DNA of 64,000 nt from Gammaproteobacteria bacterium (GCA_947480335.1 CANKCB010000002.1:156976-220975); one strand, 5' to 3'; counted from the stretch's first letter, positions 39,896-49,070 are shown. Notes: generated from the sequence alone by a model not told the origin. A program made the numbers and translations.

Positions 39896-40198
39896 TTAAA
39901 CCGATGTGGTCATCAGTATCGGTTCTACATCATACAATCTGGCCAGACTGAGTATCTGTTGATTCATGCCTTTTAATTGCAGGGAAATCTGCCGGGATTG
40001 TGCGTAGCGTAAGCCGGCGAGCAATAGACTGATAACCGAAGAATCACATTGCTCTACCTGACTGCAATCCAGCTGGGTAACCCCGGGAACCAGTGCGTGC
40101 AGGAGTTGTTTATGCAGTTCGGTTACTGTCTGGAAATTGATGCGACCATGCAAGGTGACTACTTCACCGTTGCGCTGTAACTGATCAGTGTCACTCAT
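39896..40198 (-). CDS. mlaB: STAS-domain protein MlaB
   Basis: MlaB is the cytoplasmic STAS subunit that stabilises the MlaF ATPase in the MlaFEDB phospholipid transporter. The 100 residues are the last gene of the operon. The STAS fold shows GEVVTLHGRINFQTVTELHKQL (split: about 11-32), LDCSQVEQCDSSVISLLLA with the conserved Ser-Ser pair near 52-53, and a C-terminal helix. The start overlaps the mlaC stop by 4 bases. In many gammaproteobacteria bolA-like and murA genes follow; here the convergent trpA does. Confidence 0.88.
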   Translation of the reverse strand: MSDTDQLQRNGEVVTLHGRINFQTVTELHKQLLHALVPGVTQLDCSQVEQCDSSVISLLLAGLRYAQSRQISLQLKGMNQQILSLARLYDVEPILMTTSV

Positions 40199-40824
40199 TC
40201 CATGTTCTTCCGGTTCTTTTCCGCCAGACTGGCCACCAGGCCATCAATTCCGGATTTGCTGATTTCACTGGTAAAACTCGTCCGGTAACTGACGATTAAA
40301 CTGACACCACCGACGGTGACATCGATAACTTTCCAGTCACCATTATCGGCTCTCATTCGCAGGGCCAGTTTGACCGGCTCTCCTGCCGAACTACTGACTT
40401 CCATATCAATGTTTACATCACCCTGTGCCGTAGTGTTGCTGGATTTGATTGTGGTTGTTTCATTTCGTTTTGAAAACAAAACATTTGAATAGGTTCGCAC
40501 CAGCAGTGTACGAAATTCATTTTGAAGCGTCGTTTTCTGTTCTGCACTGGCCTGGTTCCAGGGACGACCAACCGCCAGCTGGGTCATGACATTGAAATTG
40601 AAGCGAGGTAACAGCCGTTGCTCTACCATGGCGATCAGTTTGGTGTTGTCGCTGGAATAGAGGGCTTCGTTGGCTCGCATGTCGGTAATCACATCATTGA
40701 CAGTCTGATGTGTGATTGCTGTCGGTTCATTTTCATTTTGCTGCGCATGGACGACAAACGACAGGAAACTGCAACAAACCAGCAGTTGTATCATGATTTT
40801 GAAATGATTCATTTTGCTACGCAT
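40195..40824 (-). CDS. mlaC: Periplasmic phospholipid-binding protein MlaC
   Basis: MlaC shuttles phospholipids across the periplasm between the outer-membrane MlaA complex and MlaFEDB. I chose the ATG at 40822-40824 (209 residues). The ORF is open further up into mlaD, but the signal peptide (about 5-24, ILLVCCSFLSF-like, ending VHA) fits this start. The mature part shows LLPRFNFNVMTQLAVGRPWNQA, split at about 68-89, typical of the MlaC/Ttg2D family, and GDWKVIDVTVGGVSLIVSYR near 160-180. The family FEK/YR motif near the end is present as YRTSFTSEI. Confidence 0.92.
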   Translation of the reverse strand: MRSKMNHFKIMIQLLVCCSFLSFVVHAQQNENEPTAITHQTVNDVITDMRANEALYSSDNTKLIAMVEQRLLPRFNFNVMTQLAVGRPWNQASAEQKTTLQNEFRTLLVRTYSNVLFSKRNETTTIKSSNTTAQGDVNIDMEVSSSAGEPVKLALRMRADNGDWKVIDVTVGGVSLIVSYRTSFTSEISKSGIDGLVASLAEKNRKNME

Positions 40825-40849
40825 AGTTTTGATTCTTGGACTCCGTAAA

Positions 40850-41317
40850 TTAAGGGTTAGTTGTTTCACCAGCTTTATTCAGCATAAAACCGCTGATCAG
40901 TGATTCAAGCACCATGGCAGAAGATGTCAGTGTGATTTTGTCACCGTTTTGCAACGATTGTTCCTCACCGCCGATTTCGAGACCAACATATTGTTCGCCC
41001 AAAAGTCCGGATGTAAAAATGCTGGCAGAGGTGTCACGGCTGAAGTTGTAACGCTGCTCCAGATTCATTGTCACCGTGGCACGGAAGGTAGTGGTGTCAA
41101 GTGTAATATCAGTAACCCTGCCAACAACAACACCGGCACTTTTAACAGGGGCACGTACTTTCAGTCCACCGATATTGTCAAAGTCTGCACTGATCGTGTA
41201 GGTGGCACCACTGGTAGAAGAGGCGAGATTAGCAACCCGAAGTGAAATAAACACGGTCGCGGCGATCCCGATGGCCACAAAAATTCCTACCCAAATATCC
41301 ATAGTTGCCCGATTCAT
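40850..41317 (-). CDS. mlaD: MCE-domain protein MlaD
   Basis: MlaD forms a hexameric ring at the inner membrane that receives phospholipids. The 155 residues have one N-terminal membrane anchor (about 8-28) followed by a single MCE domain (about 40-120) with FDNIGGLKVRAPVKSAGVVVG and the tunnel segment GLLGEQYVGLEIGG. This is the size and order of single-MCE MlaD proteins. The ATG overlaps the mlaE stop by one base. Confidence 0.95.
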   Translation of the reverse strand: MNRATMDIWVGIFVAIGIAATVFISLRVANLASSTSGATYTISADFDNIGGLKVRAPVKSAGVVVGRVTDITLDTTTFRATVTMNLEQRYNFSRDTSASIFTSGLLGEQYVGLEIGGEEQSLQNGDKITLTSSAMVLESLISGFMLNKAGETTNP

Positions 41318-42096
41318 TATATCCCCCGGAACATAAATGCTGTTAAGACGAAGTCAAGTGCCAAAATTGAAAGTGAAGATGTCACCACGGCACGTGTGGT
41401 TGCATTGGAAACGCCTTCCGCCGTTGGTGGCGAATTATATCCCTCGAACACGGCAATCAGTATTACGGCTACAGCAAACACCACGCTCTTGATTGCACCA
41501 TTCATAACATCATTGCTGAAATCGACAGAAGCCTGCATCTGTGACCAGAAAATTCCTACGTCAACACCGAGTAACGGTACCGCAACCAGATAACCACCCG
41601 CAATTCCCATGACATTAAACATGGATGTCAGCAACGGTAACGAAATAATTCCGGCCCAGAACCGGGGTGCAATTACCCTGGCCACCGGCTCTATTGCCAT
41701 CATTTCCATGGCACTCAATTGTTCGGTTGTCTTCATCAGGCCAATTTCTGCGGTGACCGCGGTGCCTGCGCGACTGGCAAACAGCAGGGCAGATAAAACC
41801 GGGCCCAGTTCGCGTACCAGTGCCAGCGCCACAACCGTTCCCACGCCTTCACCAGAACCAAATCGTTCCAGCGTATCGTACATTTGTAAGCCCAGTACCA
41901 GACCGACAAATATTCCGGATACCAGAATAATGATCAGCGATTGCACGCCGATGAAATAAGTTTCTCTCAAAACCAGCCTTGGACGCATCAGACAGGTGCC
42001 AGACTGGAGTAAAATCTGGATCAGAAACCGGCTGATGTAACCCAGTCTCATCAGGCGGTTATTTACATGATTTCCAAGCGCGGCAATCATTTTCAT
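41317..42096 (-). CDS. mlaE: ABC transporter permease MlaE
   Basis: MlaE is the membrane permease of the phospholipid transporter. The 259 residues contain about five or six hydrophobic segments and the family motifs ELGPVLSALLFASRAGTAVTAE (split: about 89-110) and EIGLMKTTEQLSAMEMMA (about 110-127), which form the coupling region with MlaF. The C-terminal half has GYNSPPTAEGVSNATTRAVV, a conserved cytosolic segment. It overlaps mlaF by 4 bases and mlaD by one. Confidence 0.96.
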   Translation of the reverse strand: MKMIAALGNHVNNRLMRLGYISRFLIQILLQSGTCLMRPRLVLRETYFIGVQSLIIILVSGIFVGLVLGLQMYDTLERFGSGEGVGTVVALALVRELGPVLSALLFASRAGTAVTAEIGLMKTTEQLSAMEMMAIEPVARVIAPRFWAGIISLPLLTSMFNVMGIAGGYLVAVPLLGVDVGIFWSQMQASVDFSNDVMNGAIKSVVFAVAVILIAVFEGYNSPPTAEGVSNATTRAVVTSSLSILALDFVLTAFMFRGI

Positions 42097-42899
42097 GCGA
42101 TTTTGCCCAGCAAGGTGTCAGCATAATCCGTGGAGGGATAATGAAACGGGACAGGGCCGTCCGCTTCACCCCAGATAAACTGATGTACGAATGGCATGGT
42201 TGAGGACTTGATCGTTTCTGTTACCCCTTCAGCCACTACCACACCTTCTGAGACCATATACACATAATCCACGATTTTCAGTGATTCCTGTACATCATGT
42301 GTAACCACAATTGAAGTAGCACCCAGTGCGTCATTCAATTTGCGGATTAATGCTCCGACGACTCCGAGAGAAATTGGATCAAGTCCAGCAAATGGTTCAT
42401 CATACATAATCAACATTGGATCCAGGGCGATGGCCCGTGCCAGAGCGACCCGGCGTGCCATACCTCCTGACAATTCAGAAGGCATTAATTTATAGGCGCC
42501 TTGCAGGCCGACTGCATGTAATTTCATGATGACCAGATCGTGAATGATGTCTTCAGGCAAATCGGTATGCTCACGCATCTGGAAAGCGATGTTTTCGTAG
42601 ACATCCAGATCAGTAAACAGCGCACCTTGCTGGAATAACATCCCCATTTTCCGGCGCATGCGGATTAATTCTTCATTGTTTAAATCACCGACAGATTGTC
42701 CGTCGACTTTTACCGTGCCGGTCGTTGGTTTTAACTGGCCGCCTATCAGTCGCAACAATGTGGTTTTGCCGCAGCCGCTGCCGCCCATAATGGCTACCAC
42801 CTTGCCGCGGGGTACCACCAGATTAATATCTTTCAATATCGTACGTTGGTCGTAGGCAAACGATACGTTCTGTATTTCAATTAAGTTATTGTCAGGCAT
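42093..42899 (-). CDS. mlaF: ABC transporter ATPase MlaF
   Basis: MlaF powers the Mla phospholipid transporter. The 268 residues contain Walker A GGSGCGKTT (39-47), the Q-loop GMLFQQGALF (about 87-96), the signature ELSGGMARRVALARA (about 143-157), Walker B MLIMYDEPFAGLDP (about 162-175), and the switch His in VVTHDVQ. The ATG at 42897-42899 begins MPDNNLIEIQNVSF. It is the first gene of mlaFEDCB. A likely promoter lies about 125 bases upstream. Confidence 0.97.
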   Translation of the reverse strand: MPDNNLIEIQNVSFAYDQRTILKDINLVVPRGKVVAIMGGSGCGKTTLLRLIGGQLKPTTGTVKVDGQSVGDLNNEELIRMRRKMGMLFQQGALFTDLDVYENIAFQMREHTDLPEDIIHDLVIMKLHAVGLQGAYKLMPSELSGGMARRVALARAIALDPMLIMYDEPFAGLDPISLGVVGALIRKLNDALGATSIVVTHDVQESLKIVDYVYMVSEGVVVAEGVTETIKSSTMPFVHQFIWGEADGPVPFHYPSTDYADTLLGKIA

Positions 42900-43022
42900 G
42901 GTGATATGATAAAAGCTGAATCAGCAATTAATTAACGCCAGAGGTAAACATTAGTTGATAATACTGACAAAAATCATTCCGCTATCATTTATGTAAATAA
43001 GTATGAATATCAATGCGGGCGC

Positions 43023-43031
43023 ATTATACCA
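43023..43031 (-). promoter_or_regulatory. Extended -10 promoter candidate for the mla operon
   Basis: On the minus strand, TGG directly followed by a perfect TATAAT (43028 down to 43023) makes an extended -10 box (TGnTATAAT). CTGACA (five of six to the -35 consensus) lies 20 bases further upstream, a wider gap than usual, which an extended -10 box can tolerate. The mlaF ATG is about 125 bases downstream, so the mRNA would have a leader of about 115 bases. This is a consensus reading only. Confidence 0.5.
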
Positions 43032-43123
43032 ATCTTTTAGTGAAAACCTGTCAGTTTTCGTATGTTTTTAACGAAATTACTGACAATTATGCAACAAACG
43101 GTAATTAATCACAGGGCATAGAC

Positions 43124-44482
43124 ATGAAATTGAGTTTTCTGGGTGCGGCAGAGACAGTTACCGGCTCACGATTTTTACTTGATACAGAACATTCCAGGCT
43201 ATTGGTCGATTGTGGCTTGTTTCAGGGACTGAAAAAACTGCGTGAACGTAACCGCCTGGCCTTTCCGGTTCCACCCTCGTCGATACACGCCATCTTACTC
43301 ACCCATGCTCATATCGATCATAGTGGTTATATCCCGGCACTCGTCAAACACGGATTCAAAGGCAAAATTTACTGTTCAGAGGCAACGTTAGACCTTTGCA
43401 ATATATTGCTGCCTGATGCCGGACATCTGCAGGAAGAGGAAGCCGAATATGCAAACCGTCATGGTTTCAGCAAACATAAACCGGCATTGCCGCTTTATAC
43501 GGAAATTGAAGCACGAGCAAGTCTGAAGTTGTTCTCACCTGTTGCTTTCGATACCGAGTTTGGTCCGGCTACGGGTCTGACTGCACGATTTGTGGCCAAT
43601 GGACACATACTCGGATCCGGAGCCGTATATATTTCGGATGGGCGTATCAAGCTGGCCTTTTCAGGCGATGTCGGCCGACCCAATGACCCGGTCATGCGCG
43701 CACCGGAACCGGTCGAAGCCTGTGACTATATGGTGATTGAATCCACCTACGGTGACCGTCGACATTCACCACAGGCGACCGATCAGGTACTCGCAGACAC
43801 TATCCGCACCGCTGCCAGCAAGGGCGGCAATATTATCATTCCCACATTTGCCGTCGGCAGGGCACAGTCGATGCTATTTCTGCTGCAGCAGCTGACCCGT
43901 GATGGCAAGATTCCCAGATTGCCAATTTATCTGGACAGTCCAATGGCAATCGATGCGACTGAATTATTACGCAAACATCAAAAACTCCATCGTTTGTCGG
44001 TTGAAGAGTGTCGTTTGTTGTGTGAAATGGTGACCTTTACACGCAGCGTGGAAGAATCAAAAGCCATAGCAAGTTTGCAACATCCAAAAATCATACTGTC
44101 TGCCAGTGGCATGTTGACAGGGGGCAGGATTTTGCATCATTTGAAACAATACTTGCCCAACCAGAAAAACGTCATTGTTTTTGTAGGATACCAGGCCGCG
44201 GGAACCCGTGGGGCGGCGATGCTGGCCGGTGCGGACAGCGTCAAGATTCACGGTGAATATTTTCCGGTCAAGGCCAAACTGATCAATCTGGACGGACTAT
44301 CAGCCCATGCAGACTATGCGGAACTGGGTGACTGGTTATCCACACTGACTGTTGCACCGAAAAAGACCTTTATTGTGCATGGCGAACCGCAAGCGCAGGA
44401 TGCCTTCAGGGTGTATTTGCAGGACAGGTTGCATTGGTCGGCACAGATTCCAGCCCACGAAGATAGTGTGAATCTGGATTGA
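43124..44482 (+). CDS. Metallo-beta-lactamase/beta-CASP RNase-like protein
   Basis: The 452 residues form a metallo-beta-lactamase fold with an inserted beta-CASP domain and a C-terminal Zn-dependent RNA specificity part, as in CPSF73-like nucleases. The metal motif HAHIDH is at 61-66. Further metal ligands lie in SGDVGRPNDP (about 185-194), and the late motifs HGEP and LSAHADY (near 395-401) are present. Bacterial members (YSH1-like, for example TTHA0252) are RNases with ill-defined substrates. It has its own upstream region of 224 bases shared with mlaF, and an AGGG before its ATG. Confidence 0.88.
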   Translation: MKLSFLGAAETVTGSRFLLDTEHSRLLVDCGLFQGLKKLRERNRLAFPVPPSSIHAILLTHAHIDHSGYIPALVKHGFKGKIYCSEATLDLCNILLPDAGHLQEEEAEYANRHGFSKHKPALPLYTEIEARASLKLFSPVAFDTEFGPATGLTARFVANGHILGSGAVYISDGRIKLAFSGDVGRPNDPVMRAPEPVEACDYMVIESTYGDRRHSPQATDQVLADTIRTAASKGGNIIIPTFAVGRAQSMLFLLQQLTRDGKIPRLPIYLDSPMAIDATELLRKHQKLHRLSVEECRLLCEMVTFTRSVEESKAIASLQHPKIILSASGMLTGGRILHHLKQYLPNQKNVIVFVGYQAAGTRGAAMLAGADSVKIHGEYFPVKAKLINLDGLSAHADYAELGDWLSTLTVAPKKTFIVHGEPQAQDAFRVYLQDRLHWSAQIPAHEDSVNLD

Positions 44483-44541
44483 TATTTCATAACTGCAACA
44501 AGCACACTACAACGATATTAACGAATACAAAGGACTAGTAC

Positions 44542-45153
44542 ATGATCGAATGGATTACCGAAACGATGAACTCAACCGGCTATCTGGCTATCGTGTTGCT
44601 GATGTTTCTTGAAAACGTGTTCCCACCGATTCCCTCTGAACTGATTATGCCACTGGCGGGATTTCTGGTGTCGCAGGGGAAGTTGAGTTTTGCTGGAGTA
44701 CTCGCTGCAGGTACTTTGGGTACTGTATTGGGAGCACTACCACTTTATTATGCAGGCAAGTTATTGGGTCTCAAACGCTTGCAACAATGGGCCGATCGTT
44801 TTGGTCGATGGTTTGCGGTATCTGCCCGTGATCTCGACAACAGTAATGAATGGTTTAACAAGTACGGCGTACGGACAATATTTCTTTGCCGTCTGATACC
44901 TGGAATTCGCTCATTGATTTCCATCCCTGCCGGTATAAATACAATGAATATGGGTGTGTTTCTGCTTTATACCACGATAGGTTCGGCCATCTGGTCCGCG
45001 TTGTTAACTTTTGCAGGCTATCTACTCGGAGAAAATTACGAGCTGGTAGAAAAATACATGGGACCAGCCTCGTATGTCGTCGTCGGTATACTGGGTGTGG
45101 CTTATGTCATCTGGGCGTTCTGGTACAAGCCTAGAAAACAGGGTTGTAGATGA
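44542..45153 (+). CDS. DedA family membrane protein
   Basis: DedA (SNARE-associated/VTT) proteins are membrane transporters, and some flip undecaprenyl phosphate or phosphatidylethanolamine. The 203 residues show the family signature ENVFPPIPSELIMPLAG (about 24-40) near the first span. The second motif is FLCRLIPGIRSLISIPAG (about 114-131) with the essential arginines. At least four further hydrophobic segments follow. The substrate cannot be inferred. It is convergent with the PhoX-like gene, with a hairpin in between. Confidence 0.92.
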   Translation: MIEWITETMNSTGYLAIVLLMFLENVFPPIPSELIMPLAGFLVSQGKLSFAGVLAAGTLGTVLGALPLYYAGKLLGLKRLQQWADRFGRWFAVSARDLDNSNEWFNKYGVRTIFLCRLIPGIRSLISIPAGINTMNMGVFLLYTTIGSAIWSALLTFAGYLLGENYELVEKYMGPASYVVVGILGVAYVIWAFWYKPRKQGCR

Positions 45154-45154
45154 G

Positions 45155-45178
45155 GGGGACAGGTTTAAACCTATCCCC
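45155..45178. terminator. Hairpin between convergent dedA and phoX-like genes
   Basis: GGGGA-C-AGGTTT (45155-45166) pairs with AAACCT-A-TCCCC (45167-45178), with one C/A mismatch, around a palindromic core GGTTTAAACC. It fills most of the 36-base gap between the two stop codons. No T-run follows on either strand, so termination would be weak or factor-assisted. Confidence 0.55.
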
Positions 45179-45189
45179 GCAAAACTGGA

Positions 45190-46464
45190 TCAGATAAAAA
45201 ATGGCCCACGCATTTCGTATGTACGGCCATCCTCACTGTTACCAGCAGGTCCGCTTTGTGAACTGAAATACAATCGGCTACCATCCGGACTGAAAGCAGG
45301 GCCGGTGATTTCAGAACCGGTATGCCCGATCACATTGATGAGTTCAAAGGGTTTCATGTTCTTGCCAACTACAATTAACCGCATTTCCTTGCCGTCTTCG
45401 GCCACCAGTATATCGCTGCCTGCGGAGACGGTAACATTGTCGACATCGGCAAGACCCGGTTCAAATATTCCGTCGCGCTGTTTGTCATAAATCAAATCGA
45501 TCAAGTTTGCAGTTGTATCGAGTGCCCAGACCCGGTTATCACCTTTCGAACTGAAATAGACGATACCCTGGTGGTACCAGCAACCTTCGCCGCCATTGAA
45601 CGATGTCGCATTCGCGACCTGTTTACGGGTGGGTATACCGGTAGATTCCGGGACGGGCACGGGTATGGTAACCCAGCTGATTGCGCGGGTCTGATACGGG
45701 TCTACACCTTCGACAACAGCAACCTCCAGACGACCGTTATTGAGATCGGCGCGACCATTATCCGGATAATGGGCAGGGACAAATCGATAAAAATTGCCGT
45801 CTGGCTTATCTTCAGTCAGATAGATATGCCGGTTGATTGGATCTACCGTGGCCGCTTCATGTGTAAATGCACCGAGTGCAGGTACTGCCTGGGCGGTCCG
45901 TTCCCCGGTCGGGTCGCATTCATACACCAGACCGAGTGGGATCTCCTCGCATGATAACCAGGTCCCCCATGGCGTCGGACCGCCCGCGCAGTTATTTTGG
46001 GTCCCGCTACAAATGGAATAGCTGTCGACGAGTTCACCTGCCGCATTAAAGCGCAGCGCACCAACACCGCCTTGTCCTGGCTTGTCTATTTCACTGTTGG
46101 AGACATACACCCAGCCACCGTCGTCCATGGCCAATACGGCACCACCATCGGGCTCGCGATGCCAGACATACGCTGATGAGTTAATTACCGTTTTACCGGT
46201 TCTGGCAATTTCACGCACGCTGAACCCACGAGGAATTACCATGCGTGTTGCAGGGTCGTTTTCCACGGCAACTTCATGCAAGCTGTTAGCCAGATTGGGT
46301 ATATTGCTTTTACGTGTGGAGCTGGCAGTGTTAGTAGATGCTGCAAATACCGGGTTAGCAAAAATTGAATTACCAGCCGCAATCAGTCCAGAGGTATACA
46401 GTGCTTGTTTCAGGATTTTACGACGGCTGGAATTAACCTTGATCAAGTTTTTGTCGGACAACAT
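45190..46464 (-). CDS. PhoX-like DUF839 protein with Tat signal
   Basis: The 424 residues match the PhoX/DUF839 family, a six-bladed propeller of secreted, Ca/Fe-dependent alkaline phosphatases and related proteins. The N-terminus holds a twin-arginine motif SRRKILKQ (Arg14-Arg15) and a hydrophobic stretch ending FANPVFA, so a Tat-exported, folded periplasmic protein is likely. Repeats such as PWGTWLSCEEI, YLTEDKPDGNFYRFVPA and GEGCWYHQGIVYFSSKGDNRVWA, here split, are typical. It is shorter than the 600-residue Pseudomonas PhoX. Phosphatase activity is not certain, since many DUF839 members are untested. Confidence 0.88.
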   Translation of the reverse strand: MLSDKNLIKVNSSRRKILKQALYTSGLIAAGNSIFANPVFAASTNTASSTRKSNIPNLANSLHEVAVENDPATRMVIPRGFSVREIARTGKTVINSSAYVWHREPDGGAVLAMDDGGWVYVSNSEIDKPGQGGVGALRFNAAGELVDSYSICSGTQNNCAGGPTPWGTWLSCEEIPLGLVYECDPTGERTAQAVPALGAFTHEAATVDPINRHIYLTEDKPDGNFYRFVPAHYPDNGRADLNNGRLEVAVVEGVDPYQTRAISWVTIPVPVPESTGIPTRKQVANATSFNGGEGCWYHQGIVYFSSKGDNRVWALDTTANLIDLIYDKQRDGIFEPGLADVDNVTVSAGSDILVAEDGKEMRLIVVGKNMKPFELINVIGHTGSEITGPAFSPDGSRLYFSSQSGPAGNSEDGRTYEMRGPFFI

Positions 46465-46604
46465 GGACAGTTACCTCGCTGATAGAGATGATTGTTCGAC
46501 CATATTGCTAGTTCCATATTACAACAGAGTGACAATTCTATTGTTGATATATGCAGTGAGCAGTTTCTTTTAAAACCAGGGTGTTATCTGTCGACAGGTA
46601 TTGA

Positions 46605-47921
46605 CTAGTTACCTTGAGAAATTTTAATCCCCCAGTCTCTGGCCTTTTGTTTGATTTGATTCAGATCGAGTGTTTGTAATTCACGATTTTTCAATAATTG
46701 TTTGCCAGCTACCCACACGTCCGTAACCTGATTACGACCGGCGGCATACACAATCTGTGATACCGGATCATAAACCGGCAGGGTTTCGGCAAAGTCCAGA
46801 TCAATCGCTACAACATCAGCGGACTTGCCGATTTTCAGTGAACCTGTCACGTCCTGCAAATCCAGCGCCCTGGCACCGTTGATAGTGGCCATTTTTAACG
46901 CCGTCATCGCCGGGATTGCACGACTGTCACCAGAAACACCTTTTCCTATCATGGCGGCTGTTCGCATTTCACCTATCATGTCCAAATCGTTATTACTGGC
47001 AGAGCCGTCTGTGCCAAGTGCTACATTGACGCCGGCTTGTTGCAATGCATGGACCGGACAAAAACCACTGGCCAGCTTCAGGTTTGATTCTGGGCAATGA
47101 ATGATGTTTACCTTGTAGCGTGCTACCAGTTCGATTGCCTGTTCATCCAGCTGTGTCATATGCACCGCGAGCAGGCGCTGGCTGAGCATACCCAGATCAT
47201 GTAAACGATGTAGCGGTGAGATGCCACCCTGTTCGATCGCTTGACTCACTTCCTGTGCATTTTCATGTACGTGCATATGAATGGGAATATCCATTTCCTC
47301 GGCCAGTACTACGATCTTTTTCAGTGGGGCATCGGAAACCGTGTAGGGTGCATGAGGAGCAAATGCGGTACGAATCAAGGGATGATGGCGGAAGCGGTCA
47401 TGAACCTTTTCGCCTTTCTCAAAGTATTCCTGCGTGCTTTGTGCCCAGGCTGTAGGAAAATCGATTACGATAAGTCCAATGGATGCGCGCAAACCGGCAT
47501 CAACCGCTATCTCTGCCGTCTTGTCGGGAAAAAAATACATGTCATTAAAGCAGGTGGTGCCACCACGGATCATTTCAGCAATGGCGAGTCGGGTTCCATC
47601 TTCAACAAATGCGGGATCGACCCATCTGGCTTCTGCTGGCCAGATATGATTGCTTAACCAGTCCATCAGGGACAAATCGTCAGCCAGTCCTTTGAACAAC
47701 GACATGGCGGCGTGCGTATGGGTATTGATCAATCCGGGTATCAGGGCATGGCTGTCCATTTGATGGGTGCTGGTGGCTGTATATTTTATCCTGGCCAGAT
47801 CAGCAGGCAGCAGGTCATGAATTTTCCCGGAGTGGATGACCAGGGCATGGTTTTCAAGGATACGGTCATCTGGTTCAACAGGAATAATCCATTTTGCATA
47901 AATCAATGAATCGACATTCAC
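46605..47921 (-). CDS. mtaD: 5-methylthioadenosine/S-adenosylhomocysteine deaminase (MtaD-type amidohydrolase)
   Basis: Enzymes of this amidohydrolase group deaminate MTA to methylthioinosine. The 438 residues have metal ligands in GLINTHTHAAMSLFKG (about 58-73), a His in HAPYTVS, HVHENAQEV (about 208-216), HMTQLDE, and the Asp in LGTDGSASNN (about 300-309). The start is a GTG at 47921 with AAGGGGAAG upstream. It lies divergent from mtnA and one gene from gyrA, the same arrangement as the characterised MTA deaminase of Pseudomonas aeruginosa. This context supports MTA rather than guanine or chlorohydrolase substrates. Confidence 0.88.
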   Translation of the reverse strand: MNVDSLIYAKWIIPVEPDDRILENHALVIHSGKIHDLLPADLARIKYTATSTHQMDSHALIPGLINTHTHAAMSLFKGLADDLSLMDWLSNHIWPAEARWVDPAFVEDGTRLAIAEMIRGGTTCFNDMYFFPDKTAEIAVDAGLRASIGLIVIDFPTAWAQSTQEYFEKGEKVHDRFRHHPLIRTAFAPHAPYTVSDAPLKKIVVLAEEMDIPIHMHVHENAQEVSQAIEQGGISPLHRLHDLGMLSQRLLAVHMTQLDEQAIELVARYKVNIIHCPESNLKLASGFCPVHALQQAGVNVALGTDGSASNNDLDMIGEMRTAAMIGKGVSGDSRAIPAMTALKMATINGARALDLQDVTGSLKIGKSADVVAIDLDFAETLPVYDPVSQIVYAAGRNQVTDVWVAGKQLLKNRELQTLDLNQIKQKARDWGIKISQGN

Positions 47922-48014
47922 GAACTTCCCCTTTATATTTTCAACAGCAGATAATCAATTCAAATAAACTATTACCAAAAGCATAGCTGAATCAATCGAG
48001 GACAACCATAAAAT

Positions 48015-49070
48015 ATGACTATACCGGAGATTACTACCGCCGTTGACAGCGTACGTGCCGTCCAGTGGGAGCAGAACTGCTTGCGCTTGCTTGATCAACG
48101 AATTCTGCCTGGCCGGTTTGAATACCTGACTTTTGATAGTGCAGAGGGTGTAGCGGAAGCAATCAGCCGTATGGTGGTGCGTGGTGCCCCTGCAATCGGA
48201 ATCGCCGCCGCTTACGGAGTAGTGCTGGCAGCTATGCAGGCCACCCGTGATTATCCCGGTGACTGGAGGCAAGTGTTGCTGGAAAAATTAACCGTGTTAC
48301 AGGATTCAAGGCCGACGGCTGTCAATTTGCACTGGGCATTGGAACAAATGCGTACTGTGATCAATCAAGTTCATTCGGACCCGGTCGCACAACTGCTTGC
48401 TGAAGCCCACCGAATTTTGCGCGACGATATTGAAGGTAATCAGCGTATGGGCAAAATTGGCGCCAGCTTTCTGCAAAACTGTGGTGCAGTTCTAACGCAT
48501 TGCAACACTGGTTCACTGGCAACGGGTGGCTTTGGTACAGCATTGGGTGTTATCCGTACCGCTTATGCAGAACAAAATATACAAATGGTTTATGCCTCAG
48601 AAACACGCCCCTGGTTACAAGGTAGTCGATTGACAGCCTGGGAACTACAACAGGATAAAATACCGGTCACCCTGATCGCCGACAGTGCCTGTGCCTGGTT
48701 GATGCTATCCGGCAAGGTACGCTGGGTTATAGTTGGTGCAGACAGGATTGCCGCTAACGGTGATGTAGCGAACAAGATCGGTACGTATATGCACGCGGTC
48801 AATGCCAGATATCACGGTCTGGGATTTATGGTGGTGGCTCCGATTTCAACTATCGACCCGAATACCGGTAGTGGAGATCAGATCGAGATTGAGCAACGCA
48901 AAAGCAGTGAGTTGTTGGAGTTTTCCGGTATCCGAATTGCACCGGAGCAGGCAGATGCCTACAACCCGGTTTTTGATGTGACGCCAGCAGAACTGGTCAG
49001 CGTGTTAATTACAGAACGTGGTGCGGTAGAGTCGCCAAACCATGAAAAAATCGCCCGACTTTTACGTTGA
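48015..49070 (+). CDS. mtnA: Methylthioribose-1-phosphate isomerase
   Basis: MtnA converts methylthioribose-1-phosphate to methylthioribulose-1-phosphate in methionine salvage. The 351 residues carry VVRGAPAIGIAAAYG (about 57-71), the catalytic Cys in LTHCNTGSLATGGFGTA (about 158-174), and the catalytic Asp in IVGADRIAANGDVANKIGT (about 239-257). Length and motifs distinguish it from eIF2B-like relatives. The remaining genes of the pathway (mtnB, C, D) are not in the window. It is divergent from the MTA deaminase, with 93 bases between the starts. Confidence 0.96.
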   Translation: MTIPEITTAVDSVRAVQWEQNCLRLLDQRILPGRFEYLTFDSAEGVAEAISRMVVRGAPAIGIAAAYGVVLAAMQATRDYPGDWRQVLLEKLTVLQDSRPTAVNLHWALEQMRTVINQVHSDPVAQLLAEAHRILRDDIEGNQRMGKIGASFLQNCGAVLTHCNTGSLATGGFGTALGVIRTAYAEQNIQMVYASETRPWLQGSRLTAWELQQDKIPVTLIADSACAWLMLSGKVRWVIVGADRIAANGDVANKIGTYMHAVNARYHGLGFMVVAPISTIDPNTGSGDQIEIEQRKSSELLEFSGIRIAPEQADAYNPVFDVTPAELVSVLITERGAVESPNHEKIARLLR

